64,000 nt of DNA from Streptomyces sp. Tu6071 (GCF_000213055.1 NZ_CM001165.1:4300945-4364944), one strand, 5' to 3'. Shown: positions 25,761 to 34,600, counted from the first letter of the stretch. Numbers and translations are program-made. The notes: a model not told the origin generated them from the sequence alone.

Positions 25761-27203
25761 TCAGTAGGCGCGGCGCGTGGCGTTGGCGAGGGCCTGTGGG
25801 CTGTACCCCGCGAAGAGGGCCGCCTCGGCCTCCCGTACTTCCACGATCGCTTCGAAGAGCGGGTCGCCGAGCGCCGCGCGCAGCACCTCCGACTGCTGGA
25901 ACCTGGCCACGGCTTCCGTCAGGCTGCTCGGCAGCCGGGCCGGCCTCTGCTCCTCTCCCAGGTCCGCCGGGTCCCCGGCCGTGGCCGCCGGGAGCCGTTC
26001 GCCGCGCTCCAGGCCGCCGAGACCCGCGGCGAGCACCGCACCCGCGACGAGGTACGGGCTCGCCGCCGCGTCGAGGCACTTGACCTCGGCGTTCGCCGTC
26101 TCGGCCCGGCCCGGCGCACCGGGGATCAGGCGCAGCGCCGCCTCCCTGTTCTCCGGTCCCCAGCACTGGAAGGCGCCCGTCCAGCGCGAGGGGGCGAGGC
26201 GCAGATAGCTCGCGGGGCTGGGTGCGCCGATGGCGAGCAGGGCCGGAAGCTCCCCGAGAATGCCCGCGAGGAACGACTCGGCCTCCGGGCGCAGCCCGCT
26301 CGGGCCTTCGCCGCCGCCGCACAGATTGACCCCGTCGCGCCACAGACTCAGGTGCAGGTGCCGGCCGTTGCCCACCTGGCCGGCGAGGACGCTGGGCCCG
26401 AAGTTGGTCTCCCAGCCGTACCGGACGGTGACGGCGCGGATGGTCTCCTGGACGAGGACCACGAGGTCGGCCGCGCGGACGGGGGCGGCCGGGGCCACGG
26501 ACAGTTCGAACTGGCCGGGTGAGTACTCCGGATGGATCTGGAGTACCTCGACCCCCTGCCGTTCCAGCGCGACGAGGATGTCCCGCAGGTAGTCGCCGTG
26601 CGGTGCCAGGCGTGTCATGCCGTACGCGCCGCCGGGCGCGGGCGGGCGTGGCTCCGCCTCCGCGTCGGCGGAACCCCCGGACCCCGTCTCGCCGGCGGGG
26701 AGGGTGACGATCCACTCGGTCTCGAAACCCATGAGCGGCGAGAGCCCCGCCGCCTCCGCGCGGGTGGTGACCCGGCGCAGGAAGGACCGGTGGCAGGCCG
26801 CCGCGGGGGCGCCGGACTGCTCGTACCTGTCCCCTGGCGCCCAGGCCCAGCCGGGCTGGCCCGCGAGGACCGTGAGCCCGCTCAGGTCGGGCACGACGCG
26901 GAGGTCGCCTTCTGGGCCGCCGATGTACGTACTGCTCGTGAAGGAGTCGTCGACGAGGGCCACGTCGAAGACCGGCGAGAGGCCGACCCCGTCCTGTCCC
27001 GCTCGGGCCAGGCGCGCCGCCGGCACCGCCTTGACGCGCGTGATCCCGGCGGTGTCCACCGTCGTGATCGCGACCCCGGCCACCTCTGGTGGCAGCGCGG
27101 GCACCTGCCCGGTCCCCTGCGCCGCGGGGAAGGCATGGGTGGGGGCACCGGGGGCGGGCGGTGCCGCGGGCGCGATCCGGGGCTGGGGGGACTGGGTGTG
27201 CAT
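25761..27203 (-). CDS. Glutamine synthetase-like ligase (FluG/gamma-glutamylamide type)
   Basis: 480 residues with the catalytic domain of the glutamine synthetase superfamily. Metal and substrate residues can be seen in GFETEWIVTL, IHPEYSPGQFELS, GNGRHLHLSLW and SRWTGAFQCWGPENREAALR, and the late NAEVKCLDAAASPYLVAGAVLAAGL. The EVK...D form in place of the VEVR..D of true GlnA is typical of relatives that join glutamate to amines (ethanolamine, polyamines, anilines). It has a 40-residue Pro/Ala-rich N-terminus and no adenylylation loop that I can recognise. An acetate-type transporter lies 258 bp upstream on the same strand. The amine substrate cannot be assigned. Confidence 0.82.
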   Translation of the reverse strand: MHTQSPQPRIAPAAPPAPGAPTHAFPAAQGTGQVPALPPEVAGVAITTVDTAGITRVKAVPAARLARAGQDGVGLSPVFDVALVDDSFTSSTYIGGPEGDLRVVPDLSGLTVLAGQPGWAWAPGDRYEQSGAPAAACHRSFLRRVTTRAEAAGLSPLMGFETEWIVTLPAGETGSGGSADAEAEPRPPAPGGAYGMTRLAPHGDYLRDILVALERQGVEVLQIHPEYSPGQFELSVAPAAPVRAADLVVLVQETIRAVTVRYGWETNFGPSVLAGQVGNGRHLHLSLWRDGVNLCGGGEGPSGLRPEAESFLAGILGELPALLAIGAPSPASYLRLAPSRWTGAFQCWGPENREAALRLIPGAPGRAETANAEVKCLDAAASPYLVAGAVLAAGLGGLERGERLPAATAGDPADLGEEQRPARLPSSLTEAVARFQQSEVLRAALGDPLFEAIVEVREAEAALFAGYSPQALANATRRAY

Positions 27204-27291
27204 GACGAGGCTTCTCCTCCTGTCACGGGGCGGTGCCGTCGTACCGGAACCACCGCCGTGACAGGAAGGTACCCCTCAACTACTCTGTGTG

Positions 27292-27320
27292 AAAACTTTC
27301 ACGGGAAAGTGTGACCATCC
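27292..27320. promoter_or_regulatory. Overlapping operator-like dyads upstream of the glutamine synthetase-like gene
   Basis: GTGAAA-AC-TTTCAC and, overlapping it, ACTTTC-ACGG-GAAAGT, about 90-115 bp before the start. This is an AT-rich island in GC-rich DNA and fits a dimeric regulator site. The GAAA/TTTC half-sites resemble those at 32853 but the spacing differs. Confidence 0.5.
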
Positions 27321-27343
27321 CACTGTGTAAACCCGATGATCGC

Positions 27344-27388
27344 CCTGGTGAGCCTGGTGAGCCTGGTGAGCCTGGTGAGCCTGGTGAG
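27344..27388. repeat. Five perfect copies of CCTGGTGAG
   Basis: A 9-bp unit repeated at 27344, 27353, 27362, 27371 and 27380 without mismatch. It lies between the transporter stop and the operator region. All three frames stay open through it, so spurious Gly-Glu-Pro or Leu-Val-Ser frames appear. Confidence 0.95.
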
Positions 27389-27460
27389 GCCGGTGGCCCG
27401 GCGAAGCCCGGTGCGGCCAGCGCGGGTCAGCGGGAACCGACGGGCCCCCGTCGCCGCTCC

Positions 27461-28102
27461 TCAGCCCCGTATCGGCCAGGTCGGGATCACTTCACGCCGC
27501 CACGTGCTGTTCGCGACGTGCGCGAAGGACCCGTACCAGGCGAGGACCGCCGTCACGAGTCCGAGCCAGCCGCCGACGTGGTCGACGCCGTCGGACCCGG
27601 CGAAGGCGCCCGCCGAGAGGAAGGCGAACGTCAGCGTGAGGAAGACGAAGACGCCGATGACGACGCCGTTGGTGCGCAGCGCCGCGACCGTCATGTACGC
27701 GGTGAAGATCGCCCAGGTGAGGAGGAAGAGACCCGTCGCCTTGTCCGCGTAGGCGGGGTCCAGGCCGGGCGCGATCTTGCCGACGTAGAGGGCGAAGGCG
27801 AGCCAGAAACCGCCGTAGGAGACGAACGCCGTCGCCGAGAAGGTGTTGTTCCTGCGGAATTCCCACAGCCCGGCGAGCAGCTGCGCGAGGCCCCCGTAGA
27901 ACAGCGCGAGGGGCAGGACGACTTTCTCGACGGAGTCGTTGAGCAGGCCCGCGTTGAAGACGCTGAGGACGAAGGTCGTCAGGGCGAAGGCGCCGAGACC
28001 GAGACCGCCGGGATCGGCCACCTGTACGGGTGCGCCCGGGGGTTCGGGGGTCGTCGCGGGACGGGCGGTGGCCACCGCGGGCCGGGATTTGCTGGGTGAC
28101 AC
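27461..28102 (-). CDS. Acetate uptake transporter, SatP/GPR1-FUN34-YaaH family
   Basis: 213 residues. The family opening ADPGGLGLGAFALTTFVLSVFNAGL replaces the usual NPAPLGL motif and is followed by six hydrophobic helices; FYGGLAQLLAGLWEFRRNNTFSATAFVSYGGFWLAFAL is the second signature region. These proteins take up acetate or succinate with protons. The GTG at 28102 has GGAGAGGAG upstream. The N-terminal 35 residues are polar. It is co-directional with the glutamine synthetase-like gene; a shared role in using an amine or acetate source is only inferred. Confidence 0.92.
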   Translation of the reverse strand: MSPSKSRPAVATARPATTPEPPGAPVQVADPGGLGLGAFALTTFVLSVFNAGLLNDSVEKVVLPLALFYGGLAQLLAGLWEFRRNNTFSATAFVSYGGFWLAFALYVGKIAPGLDPAYADKATGLFLLTWAIFTAYMTVAALRTNGVVIGVFVFLTLTFAFLSAGAFAGSDGVDHVGGWLGLVTAVLAWYGSFAHVANSTWRREVIPTWPIRG

Positions 28103-28679
28103 GAGCTGCTCTCCTCTCCTTGGGGGGTCGCGCGGGAGGGACGGGCGCGGGCCGCGCGACACGGCCCCGGGGGCACGTCCCGCAGGTGCGGGGAGTCGGA
28201 GCGCGGGCCGGGGAGTGAAGGGCGCGCGTGACCGCGTGCGAGCAGCGCGCGAACGCCCTCTACGCGGATCCATCTGCCCTTTCGCAGCCGCCCGTTGCTT
28301 CGGCGAAGCCATCCTCGGCCCGTGGCATGGCAGCGTCAAGATCCTCGCCCGATAATTCATGTACGAGGCAACTAGCCTTGCCGCACACGGAGAACGAGCG
28401 CCCTGACGGGGTCCGTGAGGTGACCGTGGGGGATTCGACGTACGCCTGTGCGGCGGCTGTGATCTTTCCGAGGGGAAACACTGCGAGGATACGCACCTGA
28501 GCCGGAGTCACTCCGGGCCCTCCCGGCTCAAGGCCCTGTCGCGTCGCAGCGCTGCGGGCGCCCGATCCCGGTACGGGCGTGCCACGGCGTACAGGCGGTC
28601 ACAACGGTTCAGGCCGCGTCGGTCGGATGCGTCGGCGCGTCAGGACCCGGTGGCACAGGGCTCCTCAGCATCCGGTGGC
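28103..28679. other. Gap upstream of the SatP gene
   Basis: 577 bp. The SatP promoter should lie near its left edge. From 28310 to 28500 the base composition is clearly less GC-rich (AATTCATGTACGAGGCAACTAG), suggesting regulatory DNA or the remains of a gene. A 90-codon + frame (28228-28500) shows no family features and I do not call it. A GAGCCGG...CCGGCTC hairpin at 28500-28531 may be a terminator for leftward murP transcripts. Confidence 0.4.
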
Positions 28680-30248
28680 TCAGGGCTCCGAGGGCTGGGC
28701 GGGGCTCGGCTCCGCGATGCCCGTGGCGGCAGGCGCGGCTGCCGGTGCGGAGGCGGACGCGGACGCGGGGAGGGTGTCCGCGTTCAGCTCGTGCAAGGTC
28801 GCGGAGTCGAAGCCGAAGAGGTACGTGGCGGCGAAGCCCACGCCGTACCCGGCCAGCAGGCCGAGACCGTAGACCGCGGCGGTGGTGCCGAGGCCGCGGT
28901 TCCCCGCGAGCAGCGGGAAGAGGGCCCACCCGGAGGGCCCGATGGCGGTCGCCCCCACCTTCGTACCGAGCATGGAGAAGAGCCCCACGAGCCCGCCGCC
29001 CGCCGCGCCCCCCACGCACGCCGTGATGAACGGCCGGCCCAGCGGCAGCGAGACACCGTAGATCAGTGGCTCGCCGACACCCAGCACCCCGGCGGGCAAC
29101 GCCGATCTGACGGTCTTGCGCAGGGAGGTGTTCCGCTTCAGCCGCAGCGCGACCGCGATCGCGCAGCCCACCTGCCCCGCCCCGGCCATCGCCAGCACCG
29201 GAAGGAGCACCGTGTAGCCCTGCGACTCGATGAGCGTCGTGTGAATCGGGATGAGCGCTTGGTGCAGGCCCAGCATCACGAGAGGAAGGAAGAGGCCCCC
29301 GAGTACGAAGCCCGCGAACGCGCCCGTGTGCGTGAGGAGCCAGTCCGCCGCCGTACCGATCCCCTCGGCGACCTCCCCCGCGACGTACATCAGGCCGTAG
29401 AGCGTCACGAGACCCGAGACGAGCACCGTGAGGGTCGGAGTGACGAGGACGTCGACGGCCTCGGGCACCCGGCGTCGGCACCAGCGCTCCACGTACGCGG
29501 CGAGAGCGGCGGCGCCGAGCGCGCCCAGTACTCCGCCCTGACCGGGCACGAGCGGGGTGCCGAACACCTCCACCTTGGCCACGCCGGGGAAGACGATGAT
29601 CGCCGCGACCGCTCCGCCGAGCACGGGCGTGCCACCGAACTCCTTGGCCGTGTTGTAGCCGACGAACACCGCGATGAGCGCCATGAAACCGGAGGAGACC
29701 GCGGTCAGCGCCGACGTGAGACCCCCCGCCCAGCCGAGGTTGACGAGCAGTCCGCCCAGTCCCGCGATGATCCCGCAGCCGATCAGCGCGGGGATGAGGG
29801 GCACGAAGATGTCGGCGATGCGGCGGAGGAAGCGTTTGAGGGGGGTGCGGTTGCGCGAACGGCGCTCGGCGCGGATCTCGGCACCGCGCGAGGCGAGGGC
29901 GTCGGCGGTGGAGGCGGCGCCGTTGTCGGAGCGGGCGACTCCGGTGGCGGCTCTGGTGGCGGCGTCCGCGACGGGGGCGGTGTCCGCGCTCTCGTCGACC
30001 AGGCGGGCGAACTCCGGGGTCACGCGGGCGACCTTCCCCGGGCCCAGCACGAGCTGGTACGAGTCGCCGTCCTCGACCACGCCCAGGACGGCGGGCAGTG
30101 CGCGCAGCGCGGCGTCGTCGACCCGCGAGCGGTCGCCGAGGCCGAGCCGCAGCCGGGTCATGCAGTGGGTGACCGAGGTGACGTTGGCGGCACCACCCAC
30201 CAGGGGCAGGATCGCCGCCGCCGTCGCAACGTGCTCGTTCCCGGCCAT
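28680..30248 (-). CDS. murP: PTS EIIBC component, probable N-acetylmuramic acid permease
   Basis: 522 residues. The IIB domain comes first, with the phosphorylated Cys29 in THCMTRLRL; a 60-residue Ala/Arg linker follows; then the ten-helix IIC domain of the glucose/sucrose class with FVGYNTAKEFGGTPVLGG, GLHQALIPIHTTLIESQGY and the substrate loop GVGEPLIYGVSLPLGRPF. There is no IIA domain, so phosphate must come from a separate Crr-type IIA. It imports and phosphorylates a sugar. Placement after murR and murQ makes MurNAc the likely substrate. The ATG at 30248 begins MAGNEHVATAAAIL. Confidence 0.85.
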   Translation of the reverse strand: MAGNEHVATAAAILPLVGGAANVTSVTHCMTRLRLGLGDRSRVDDAALRALPAVLGVVEDGDSYQLVLGPGKVARVTPEFARLVDESADTAPVADAATRAATGVARSDNGAASTADALASRGAEIRAERRSRNRTPLKRFLRRIADIFVPLIPALIGCGIIAGLGGLLVNLGWAGGLTSALTAVSSGFMALIAVFVGYNTAKEFGGTPVLGGAVAAIIVFPGVAKVEVFGTPLVPGQGGVLGALGAAALAAYVERWCRRRVPEAVDVLVTPTLTVLVSGLVTLYGLMYVAGEVAEGIGTAADWLLTHTGAFAGFVLGGLFLPLVMLGLHQALIPIHTTLIESQGYTVLLPVLAMAGAGQVGCAIAVALRLKRNTSLRKTVRSALPAGVLGVGEPLIYGVSLPLGRPFITACVGGAAGGGLVGLFSMLGTKVGATAIGPSGWALFPLLAGNRGLGTTAAVYGLGLLAGYGVGFAATYLFGFDSATLHELNADTLPASASASAPAAAPAATGIAEPSPAQPSEP

Positions 30249-30517
30249 CGCCCAGCCGCCTTCCGCCGCCGCCACCGACGCCCCTGGCGCGGGGCGCGCC
30301 GGGGCCGTGGTCCGAGCGTGCGGGAGCGGGTGGGGGAGGGGGCGGAGGCTCGCGGGGGCGGGGGAGTGAAAGGGGGCGGGGGAGGGGCACCACCCCGGCT
30401 GCGGCCTCAGGTGTCCGGCCCGCCGGAACCCCGGGCGCACTGCCAATGCCGCCCGTCCCCCGTTCTGACGCCCCGCCCGCTCCCGGCAGAAGCCCCCGCC
30501 TCAGCCCTTCCTCCGCC

Positions 30518-31546
30518 TCAGCCCTTCCCCGCCTCTCCCAGCGCGCCCCGCAGGTGCCCCCCGTGGGCTTGGAGAAGGCGGGCGGACTCGGGGCCGTCGA
30601 CGTGGCCGAGGAGGACGAGGATCGCGTTCTTCACTTCACCGCCGGTCGCGGCGAGCGCGGCTTCGATCTCGGTGTCGTCCGCGCCGGTGGCGAGGGCGAC
30701 GATACGCCGGGAGCGGGCGCGGAGCTTCTCGTTGGAGGCGCGGACGTCGACCATCAGGTTTCCGTAGGTCTTGCCGAGCCGGATCATGCTGATCGTCGAG
30801 AGCATGTTGAGGACGAGTTTCTGCGCCGTACCGGCCTTGAGGCGGGTCGAGCCGGTGATCAGCTCCGGGCCGACGACGACCTCGATGCCGTGGTCGGCCT
30901 CGGCGGCGAGGGGGCTGTCGGCGTTGCACGACAGGCCGATGGTCAGCGCGCCGCGGACGGTGCGCGCGTGGCGTACGGCGCCGACCGCGTAGGGGGTGCG
31001 GCCCGAGGCGGAGATGCCGACGACGACGTCGTCCGGGCCGAGGCCGAGGGCGTCGAGGTCGGCGGCGGCCTGCTCGGTGTCGTCCTCGGCGCCCTCGACC
31101 GCGGTGATGATCGCGGAGGGACCGCCGGCGATGAGGCCGACGACCTCGCCGGGTGCGGTGTTGAAGGTCGGCGGGCACTCGCTCGCGTCGAGGATGCCGA
31201 GGCGTCCCGCGGTACCGGCACCCACGTAGACGAGGCGGCCCCCTCGTGCCATGCGGGCGGCGGCGGCGTCGATCGCGGCGGCGATGCGGGGGAGTTCGCG
31301 GGCGACGGCGGCGGGGACGGTCGCGTCCTCGCCGTTCATCGTCCGCGCGATCTCCTCGGTCGTCATCCGGTCGATCTCGGCCAGTTCCGGGCGGAACTGC
31401 TCAGTCGTGAGGTGGGCGAGTTCCGCCCGCAGCTCTTCGTACGGGGCGGCTCCCGGGGCCGGCGCGCGGTCCCCGGAAGGGATCGGGTTCCGGCCGTGCG
31501 GGGCGTCGGGGTGCGCGGCCCGGTCGGTGGGCCCGGTGGTCGTCAT
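30518..31546 (-). CDS. murQ: N-acetylmuramic acid-6-phosphate etherase
   Basis: 342 residues. After a 35-residue disordered N-terminus comes the MurQ sequence: ELAEIDRMTTEEIARTMNGED, the SIS sugar-phosphate site YVGAGTAGRLGILDASECPPTF (with the catalytic Glu in ASECPPTF), GISASGRTPYAVGA, and GSTRLKAGTAQKLVLNMLST. MurQ cleaves the lactyl ether of MurNAc-6-phosphate, giving GlcNAc-6-phosphate for NagA. It sits between murR and murP, all on the minus strand with 226 and 269 bp gaps, so they may be separately promoted. This links peptidoglycan recycling to the nagKA genes 23 kb away. Confidence 0.95.
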   Translation of the reverse strand: MTTTGPTDRAAHPDAPHGRNPIPSGDRAPAPGAAPYEELRAELAHLTTEQFRPELAEIDRMTTEEIARTMNGEDATVPAAVARELPRIAAAIDAAAARMARGGRLVYVGAGTAGRLGILDASECPPTFNTAPGEVVGLIAGGPSAIITAVEGAEDDTEQAAADLDALGLGPDDVVVGISASGRTPYAVGAVRHARTVRGALTIGLSCNADSPLAAEADHGIEVVVGPELITGSTRLKAGTAQKLVLNMLSTISMIRLGKTYGNLMVDVRASNEKLRARSRRIVALATGADDTEIEAALAATGGEVKNAILVLLGHVDGPESARLLQAHGGHLRGALGEAGKG

Positions 31547-31772
31547 GTGCGGCTCTCCGCTGTGCTGAGGGACAGGTGGTGCGGGTGGTGGCGGCGGTGC
31601 TGTCCGGCCCGGACGGCCGGAGGTCTGCGGGCGCGTCCGTACCGGGTACGGGGCGCGGGTGTGCGGGGCGGCGTGGCGTCGCGCGGCGGCCGGGACGGCG
31701 GCGTGACAGCGCTGTCGCCGGGCGGGCGGACGGCGGGACGGGAGGCGGGCGGCGGAATCGGACGGCCCCGCG

Positions 31773-32849
31773 TCAGGCGTGGTCGCCGAGACCCGGCCGG
31801 GGCCGGTGGCGGTGCGCGAGGGCCTCGTAGGAGGCGGCGAGGGCGGGGGCGGCGTGCTCGTAGGTGCGCTGGGCCACGCCGACGAAGAGACAGTCCACCA
31901 CGAGGTGCTGGCTGGCCCGGGACGACATGGCCGCCGGGCGCAGTTCGCTCTCGCGGGCCGCGACGGTGGTGAGGACGTGGTCGGCGTACTGCGCGGCGGA
32001 GCCGTCCGGGCGGCCGGTGATGGCGATGGTCGTGGCCCCGCGTTCGAAGGCGGCGCGCAGCGGCTCGACGACGTCGCTCGTGGAACCGGAGTGCGTGATG
32101 GCGACGGCGACGTCCTTGCCGCGCAGCTGCACCGCGTTGGTGATGGCGAGGTGCGGGTCCGCGTGCGCCTGCGCGAAGAGGCCGATGCGCAGCAGCTTCT
32201 GCCCGAGGTCCTGGGCGACGAGGTGCGAGGCGCCGACCCCGTAGATGTCGATGCGGCGGGCCTGTGCGAGCGCGGTGACGGCGGCGCCGAGGGCGGCCGT
32301 GTCGAGGTTCGCCGCCGTGTCGGCGAGGGTCTGCCGCTCGTCGTGGGCGAGCTTCGTGACGACGTCGGCTATCGGGTCGTCGAGCGCGATGTCGGCGGTG
32401 ACGGAGGGCGCCGCCCCCGATTCCTGGTGCGCCGCGAGCCCGGCGAGGGCGAGCCGCAGATCGCGGTAGCCCGGGTAGCCGAGGAGGCGCGCGGTGCGGA
32501 CGACGGTGGCCTCGCTCGTACCGGTGCGCGTGGCGAGCCCGGTCACGGTGAGTGCCGAACAGCCGGCCGGGTCGGCGGCGACGGCCTCGGCGACGCGCTG
32601 CATGGAGCGCGTCATGGAGGGGGCGAGGGTGCGCACCTTCGCGGCGAGCGCGGCGGGAGCGGGCGGCGCGGGCGAGGCGGCGCCGGGGTGGGGGCGAGCG
32701 GGCGCGGGCGTGGCACGGCCCGGGGCGCGGTGCGAGGCGGCCGGGGCGGGGGTGGAGGCGGCGGCCGGGCGCGCGACGCGGCCGGGCCCGGCGGCGGGGC
32801 GGCTCAGCGCGGAGGCACCGTTGGCAAAATCCTTCACGTCCTTGGTCAC
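31773..32849 (-). CDS. RpiR/MurR-family regulator
   Basis: 358 residues. An Ala/Pro-rich N-terminus (about 65 residues) precedes an RpiR helix-turn-helix (SMTRSMQRVAEAVAADPAGCSALTVTGLATRTGTSEATVVRTARLLGYPGYRDLRLALA, about 75-135) and a SIS domain (IDIYGVGASHLVAQDLGQKLLRIG, AITHSGSTSDVVEPLRAA) that binds a phosphosugar. Next to murQ-murP, the expected ligand is MurNAc-6-phosphate, as for E. coli MurR. The start is GTG 32849, directly downstream of an inverted repeat and without a ribosome site, which suggests autoregulation and a short or absent leader. Confidence 0.88.
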   Translation of the reverse strand: MTKDVKDFANGASALSRPAAGPGRVARPAAASTPAPAASHRAPGRATPAPARPHPGAASPAPPAPAALAAKVRTLAPSMTRSMQRVAEAVAADPAGCSALTVTGLATRTGTSEATVVRTARLLGYPGYRDLRLALAGLAAHQESGAAPSVTADIALDDPIADVVTKLAHDERQTLADTAANLDTAALGAAVTALAQARRIDIYGVGASHLVAQDLGQKLLRIGLFAQAHADPHLAITNAVQLRGKDVAVAITHSGSTSDVVEPLRAAFERGATTIAITGRPDGSAAQYADHVLTTVAARESELRPAAMSSRASQHLVVDCLFVGVAQRTYEHAAPALAASYEALAHRHRPRPGLGDHA

Positions 32850-32852
32850 GGG

Positions 32853-32867
32853 TGAAATTTACTTTCA
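32853..32867. promoter_or_regulatory. RpiR-type operator abutting the murR start codon
   Basis: TGAAA-TTTAC-TTTCA, perfect 5-bp arms, 3 bp from the GTG. Its place where a ribosome site would be implies direct autorepression. No second identical copy is seen before murQ or murP. Confidence 0.55.
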
Positions 32868-33125
32868 GCAAGGCGCGGGGGTCAAGAACGAGGGCTGGAA
32901 CGGATACCGGACGGGAGGGCCGAACGGTCCGGGAAGGGACGCCCGGCTGATCCGGCGATCGAGGCCCGGCCGGCCCGGGAAGGGCGCTCCGACCGGTCCG
33001 GCGGGGGCTTTCCCAGGGTTCTTCCAGGGATCTGTTCGAGGACGTCTACGGGTCGTCTCAGGGTTCGTCTACGGGACGCCTACGGGGCATTTCCGGTCCC
33101 GGCGCGCCTGCCGCACAATGGCCCC

Positions 33126-33536
33126 ATGACCACTCCCGACTCCTCCGGCACGTCCGGGGCGGCCCCCGAGCCCGGCCCCCTGGAGCAGACGCTGCACGCC
33201 GCGCGCGCCCGGGTCCTCGCGGACCTCGGCGCGAGCGAGGTGAGCGACGCGCGCGTGGTCTCGCTCGTCGAGGAGGCGGTGACGCAGCGCCGCTGGTGGG
33301 TGGAGCAGTGGCCGGACGGCGCCGAGTTCGTCGCCGGACTCGTCGCGCAGGACGTGCAGGACGGCCTCCTGGAGCAGCACGGGCGCTGGCCGCTGTGCCC
33401 CGTCTGCACCGAGGACGAGCCGCACGCCCTCGCCGTCGAACCGGAGCTGGGCCCCGACCCGCACTGGGTCTGCGCGGAGGCGGGCGTCCTCGTCGCGCCG
33501 GTCGGGGCCCTCGACTCCGTCCCGGGCATCCGGTGA
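33126..33536 (+). CDS. Conserved hypothetical protein with a CPVC motif
   Basis: 136 residues: a helical first half (LEQTLHAARARVLADLGASEVSDARVVSLVEEAVTQRRWWVEQWPDGAEFVAGLVAQDVQDGLLEQHG), then RWPLCPVCTEDEPHALAVEPELGPDPHWVCAEAGVLVAPVGAL. The C-x2-C, with a third Cys in HWVCAEAG, suggests a small metal site. I know of no function. The stop overlaps the GTG start of the DUF4031 gene (GTGA), so the two are translationally coupled. A CACAAT 6 nt before the ATG without ribosome site hints at a leaderless transcript. Confidence 0.78.
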   Translation: MTTPDSSGTSGAAPEPGPLEQTLHAARARVLADLGASEVSDARVVSLVEEAVTQRRWWVEQWPDGAEFVAGLVAQDVQDGLLEQHGRWPLCPVCTEDEPHALAVEPELGPDPHWVCAEAGVLVAPVGALDSVPGIR

Positions 33537-33823
33537 CCGTCTACATCGACCCGCCGAACTGGCCGGGGCACGGCCGCATGTGGTCGCACCTCGTCAGCGA
33601 CGACTCGTACGAGGAACTGCACCGTTTCGCGCGGGCGCTCGGCGTGCCCCGCCGCGCCTTCGACCGCGACCACTACGACCTCCCGGCGCAGCGGTACGCG
33701 GACGCCCTCGCGGCGGGAGCCCTCGGGATCGGCAGCAAGGAACTCGTGGCACGCCTCACGGCGGCGGGGCTGCGCCGCCGCAAGACGCGCGGCGAACGGG
33801 GGGAGGCGGGGCGGAACCCGTAG
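33533..33823 (+). CDS. DUF4031 protein
   Basis: 96 residues starting VTVYIDPPNWPGHGRMWSHLVSDDSYEELHRFARALGVPRRAFDRDHYDLPAQRYADALAAGA, the characteristic DUF4031 sequence, and ending in a basic tail. Its function is unknown to me; conserved Asp, His and Tyr residues (IDPPNWPGHG, DHYDLP) look like an active or binding site. The GTG at 33533 is chosen because translation upstream loses the family pattern and because of the 4-bp overlap with the preceding gene. Confidence 0.85.
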   Translation: MTVYIDPPNWPGHGRMWSHLVSDDSYEELHRFARALGVPRRAFDRDHYDLPAQRYADALAAGALGIGSKELVARLTAAGLRRRKTRGERGEAGRNP

Positions 33824-33865
33824 ACCGGCGGACGGCCGGGCACGTCGCACCGGGCGACCCGGCCC

Positions 33866-34600
33866 CTACCCGCCCAGCAGCGCCAGCTCCGTCGCCAGGT
33901 TCTCGCGCGCCCGCTGCTCCCAGTGGCGGCTTCCGTAGAGGGTGCGGAAGAGGCGGGGCAGGGCGAGGAGGTGACGCAGGACCTCGGCGCGGCCCCGGCG
34001 GAACTGCTCCTCGGGGAGGAAGCCGTACTCGTCGCCGACGGCGGAGGCGTACGCCGCGTACTCCTCCGGCGTGCCCGCGAGCACCGCGAGGTCGGCGTCG
34101 CACAGCAGCTCGCCGTCCCCGTCGCCCGCCGCCGTCTCGTGGTCCGTGGTGAGCCGTACGAGGCGGGCCACCTCCGCGACGGGCCCGGACGCGAGCCCCG
34201 CCTCGCGCAGGGCGCGTTCGGCGAGCGTCGCGCTGCGCTCCTCGTTCTCGGAGCGGTCGGGCCGGTAGACCGCGTCGTGGAACCAGGCCGCGAGCCGCAC
34301 CGTGTCCGGCTCGCGCACTGTCGCGGCCCACGCGCGTTCCGCCGCCGTGCCGTGCGCGGCGGCCCGCGCGGTCTCGGCGGTGAGCGTGTCGAGGTGCCGC
34401 AGCACGGCCCGCAGGTGGTCGAGCGTGTGGTACTTGCGCTGGGGCTCCGCCCAGCGGGCGAGGAGTTCGTCGGCGTACGGCTCCGGGGCGGGCCCGGGTG
34501 CCTCGCCCCGTACGCGCAGCAGCGTCACGGCGAAGGCGGCGCGCAGCTCCTCGTACGCCGCCGCACGCCCGGATTCCGCGAGGTCCCGCCCACCGTCCAT
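33866..34600 (-). CDS. HD-domain protein, predicted metal-dependent phosphohydrolase
   Basis: 244 residues. The metal ligands of the HD fold are visible: H in KYHTLDHLRAVLRH (about 64-70), the HD doublet in AAWFHDAVYRP (about 107), and TTDHE (about 150) with a later DADLAVLAG Asp. The pattern (YHTLDHL...FHDAVY...E..SA..A) is that of a conserved actinobacterial and proteobacterial group annotated as predicted metal-dependent HD hydrolases, likely acting on a nucleotide. It may be transcribed leaderless (GAGAAT 6 nt before the ATG on the minus strand). Divergent from cutC. Confidence 0.88.
   Translation of the reverse strand: MDGGRDLAESGRAAAYEELRAAFAVTLLRVRGEAPGPAPEPYADELLARWAEPQRKYHTLDHLRAVLRHLDTLTAETARAAAHGTAAERAWAATVREPDTVRLAAWFHDAVYRPDRSENEERSATLAERALREAGLASGPVAEVARLVRLTTDHETAAGDGDGELLCDADLAVLAGTPEEYAAYASAVGDEYGFLPEEQFRRGRAEVLRHLLALPRLFRTLYGSRHWEQRARENLATELALLGG

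Noticed and set aside
27292..27305. GTGAAAACTTTCAC considered as a second parS or a MurR site
   Set aside because: It lacks the CACGTG centre of parS and its spacing differs from the murR dyad; listed only as a generic operator candidate.
27311..27460. Collagen-like GEPGEP or LVSLVS frames
   Set aside because: They are translations of the 9-bp tandem repeat with no supporting start or domain.
28228..28511. Open frames on both strands in the AT-richer stretch near 28.3 kb
   Set aside because: No family features, no good ribosome site, and each overlaps the other; at most a gene remnant.
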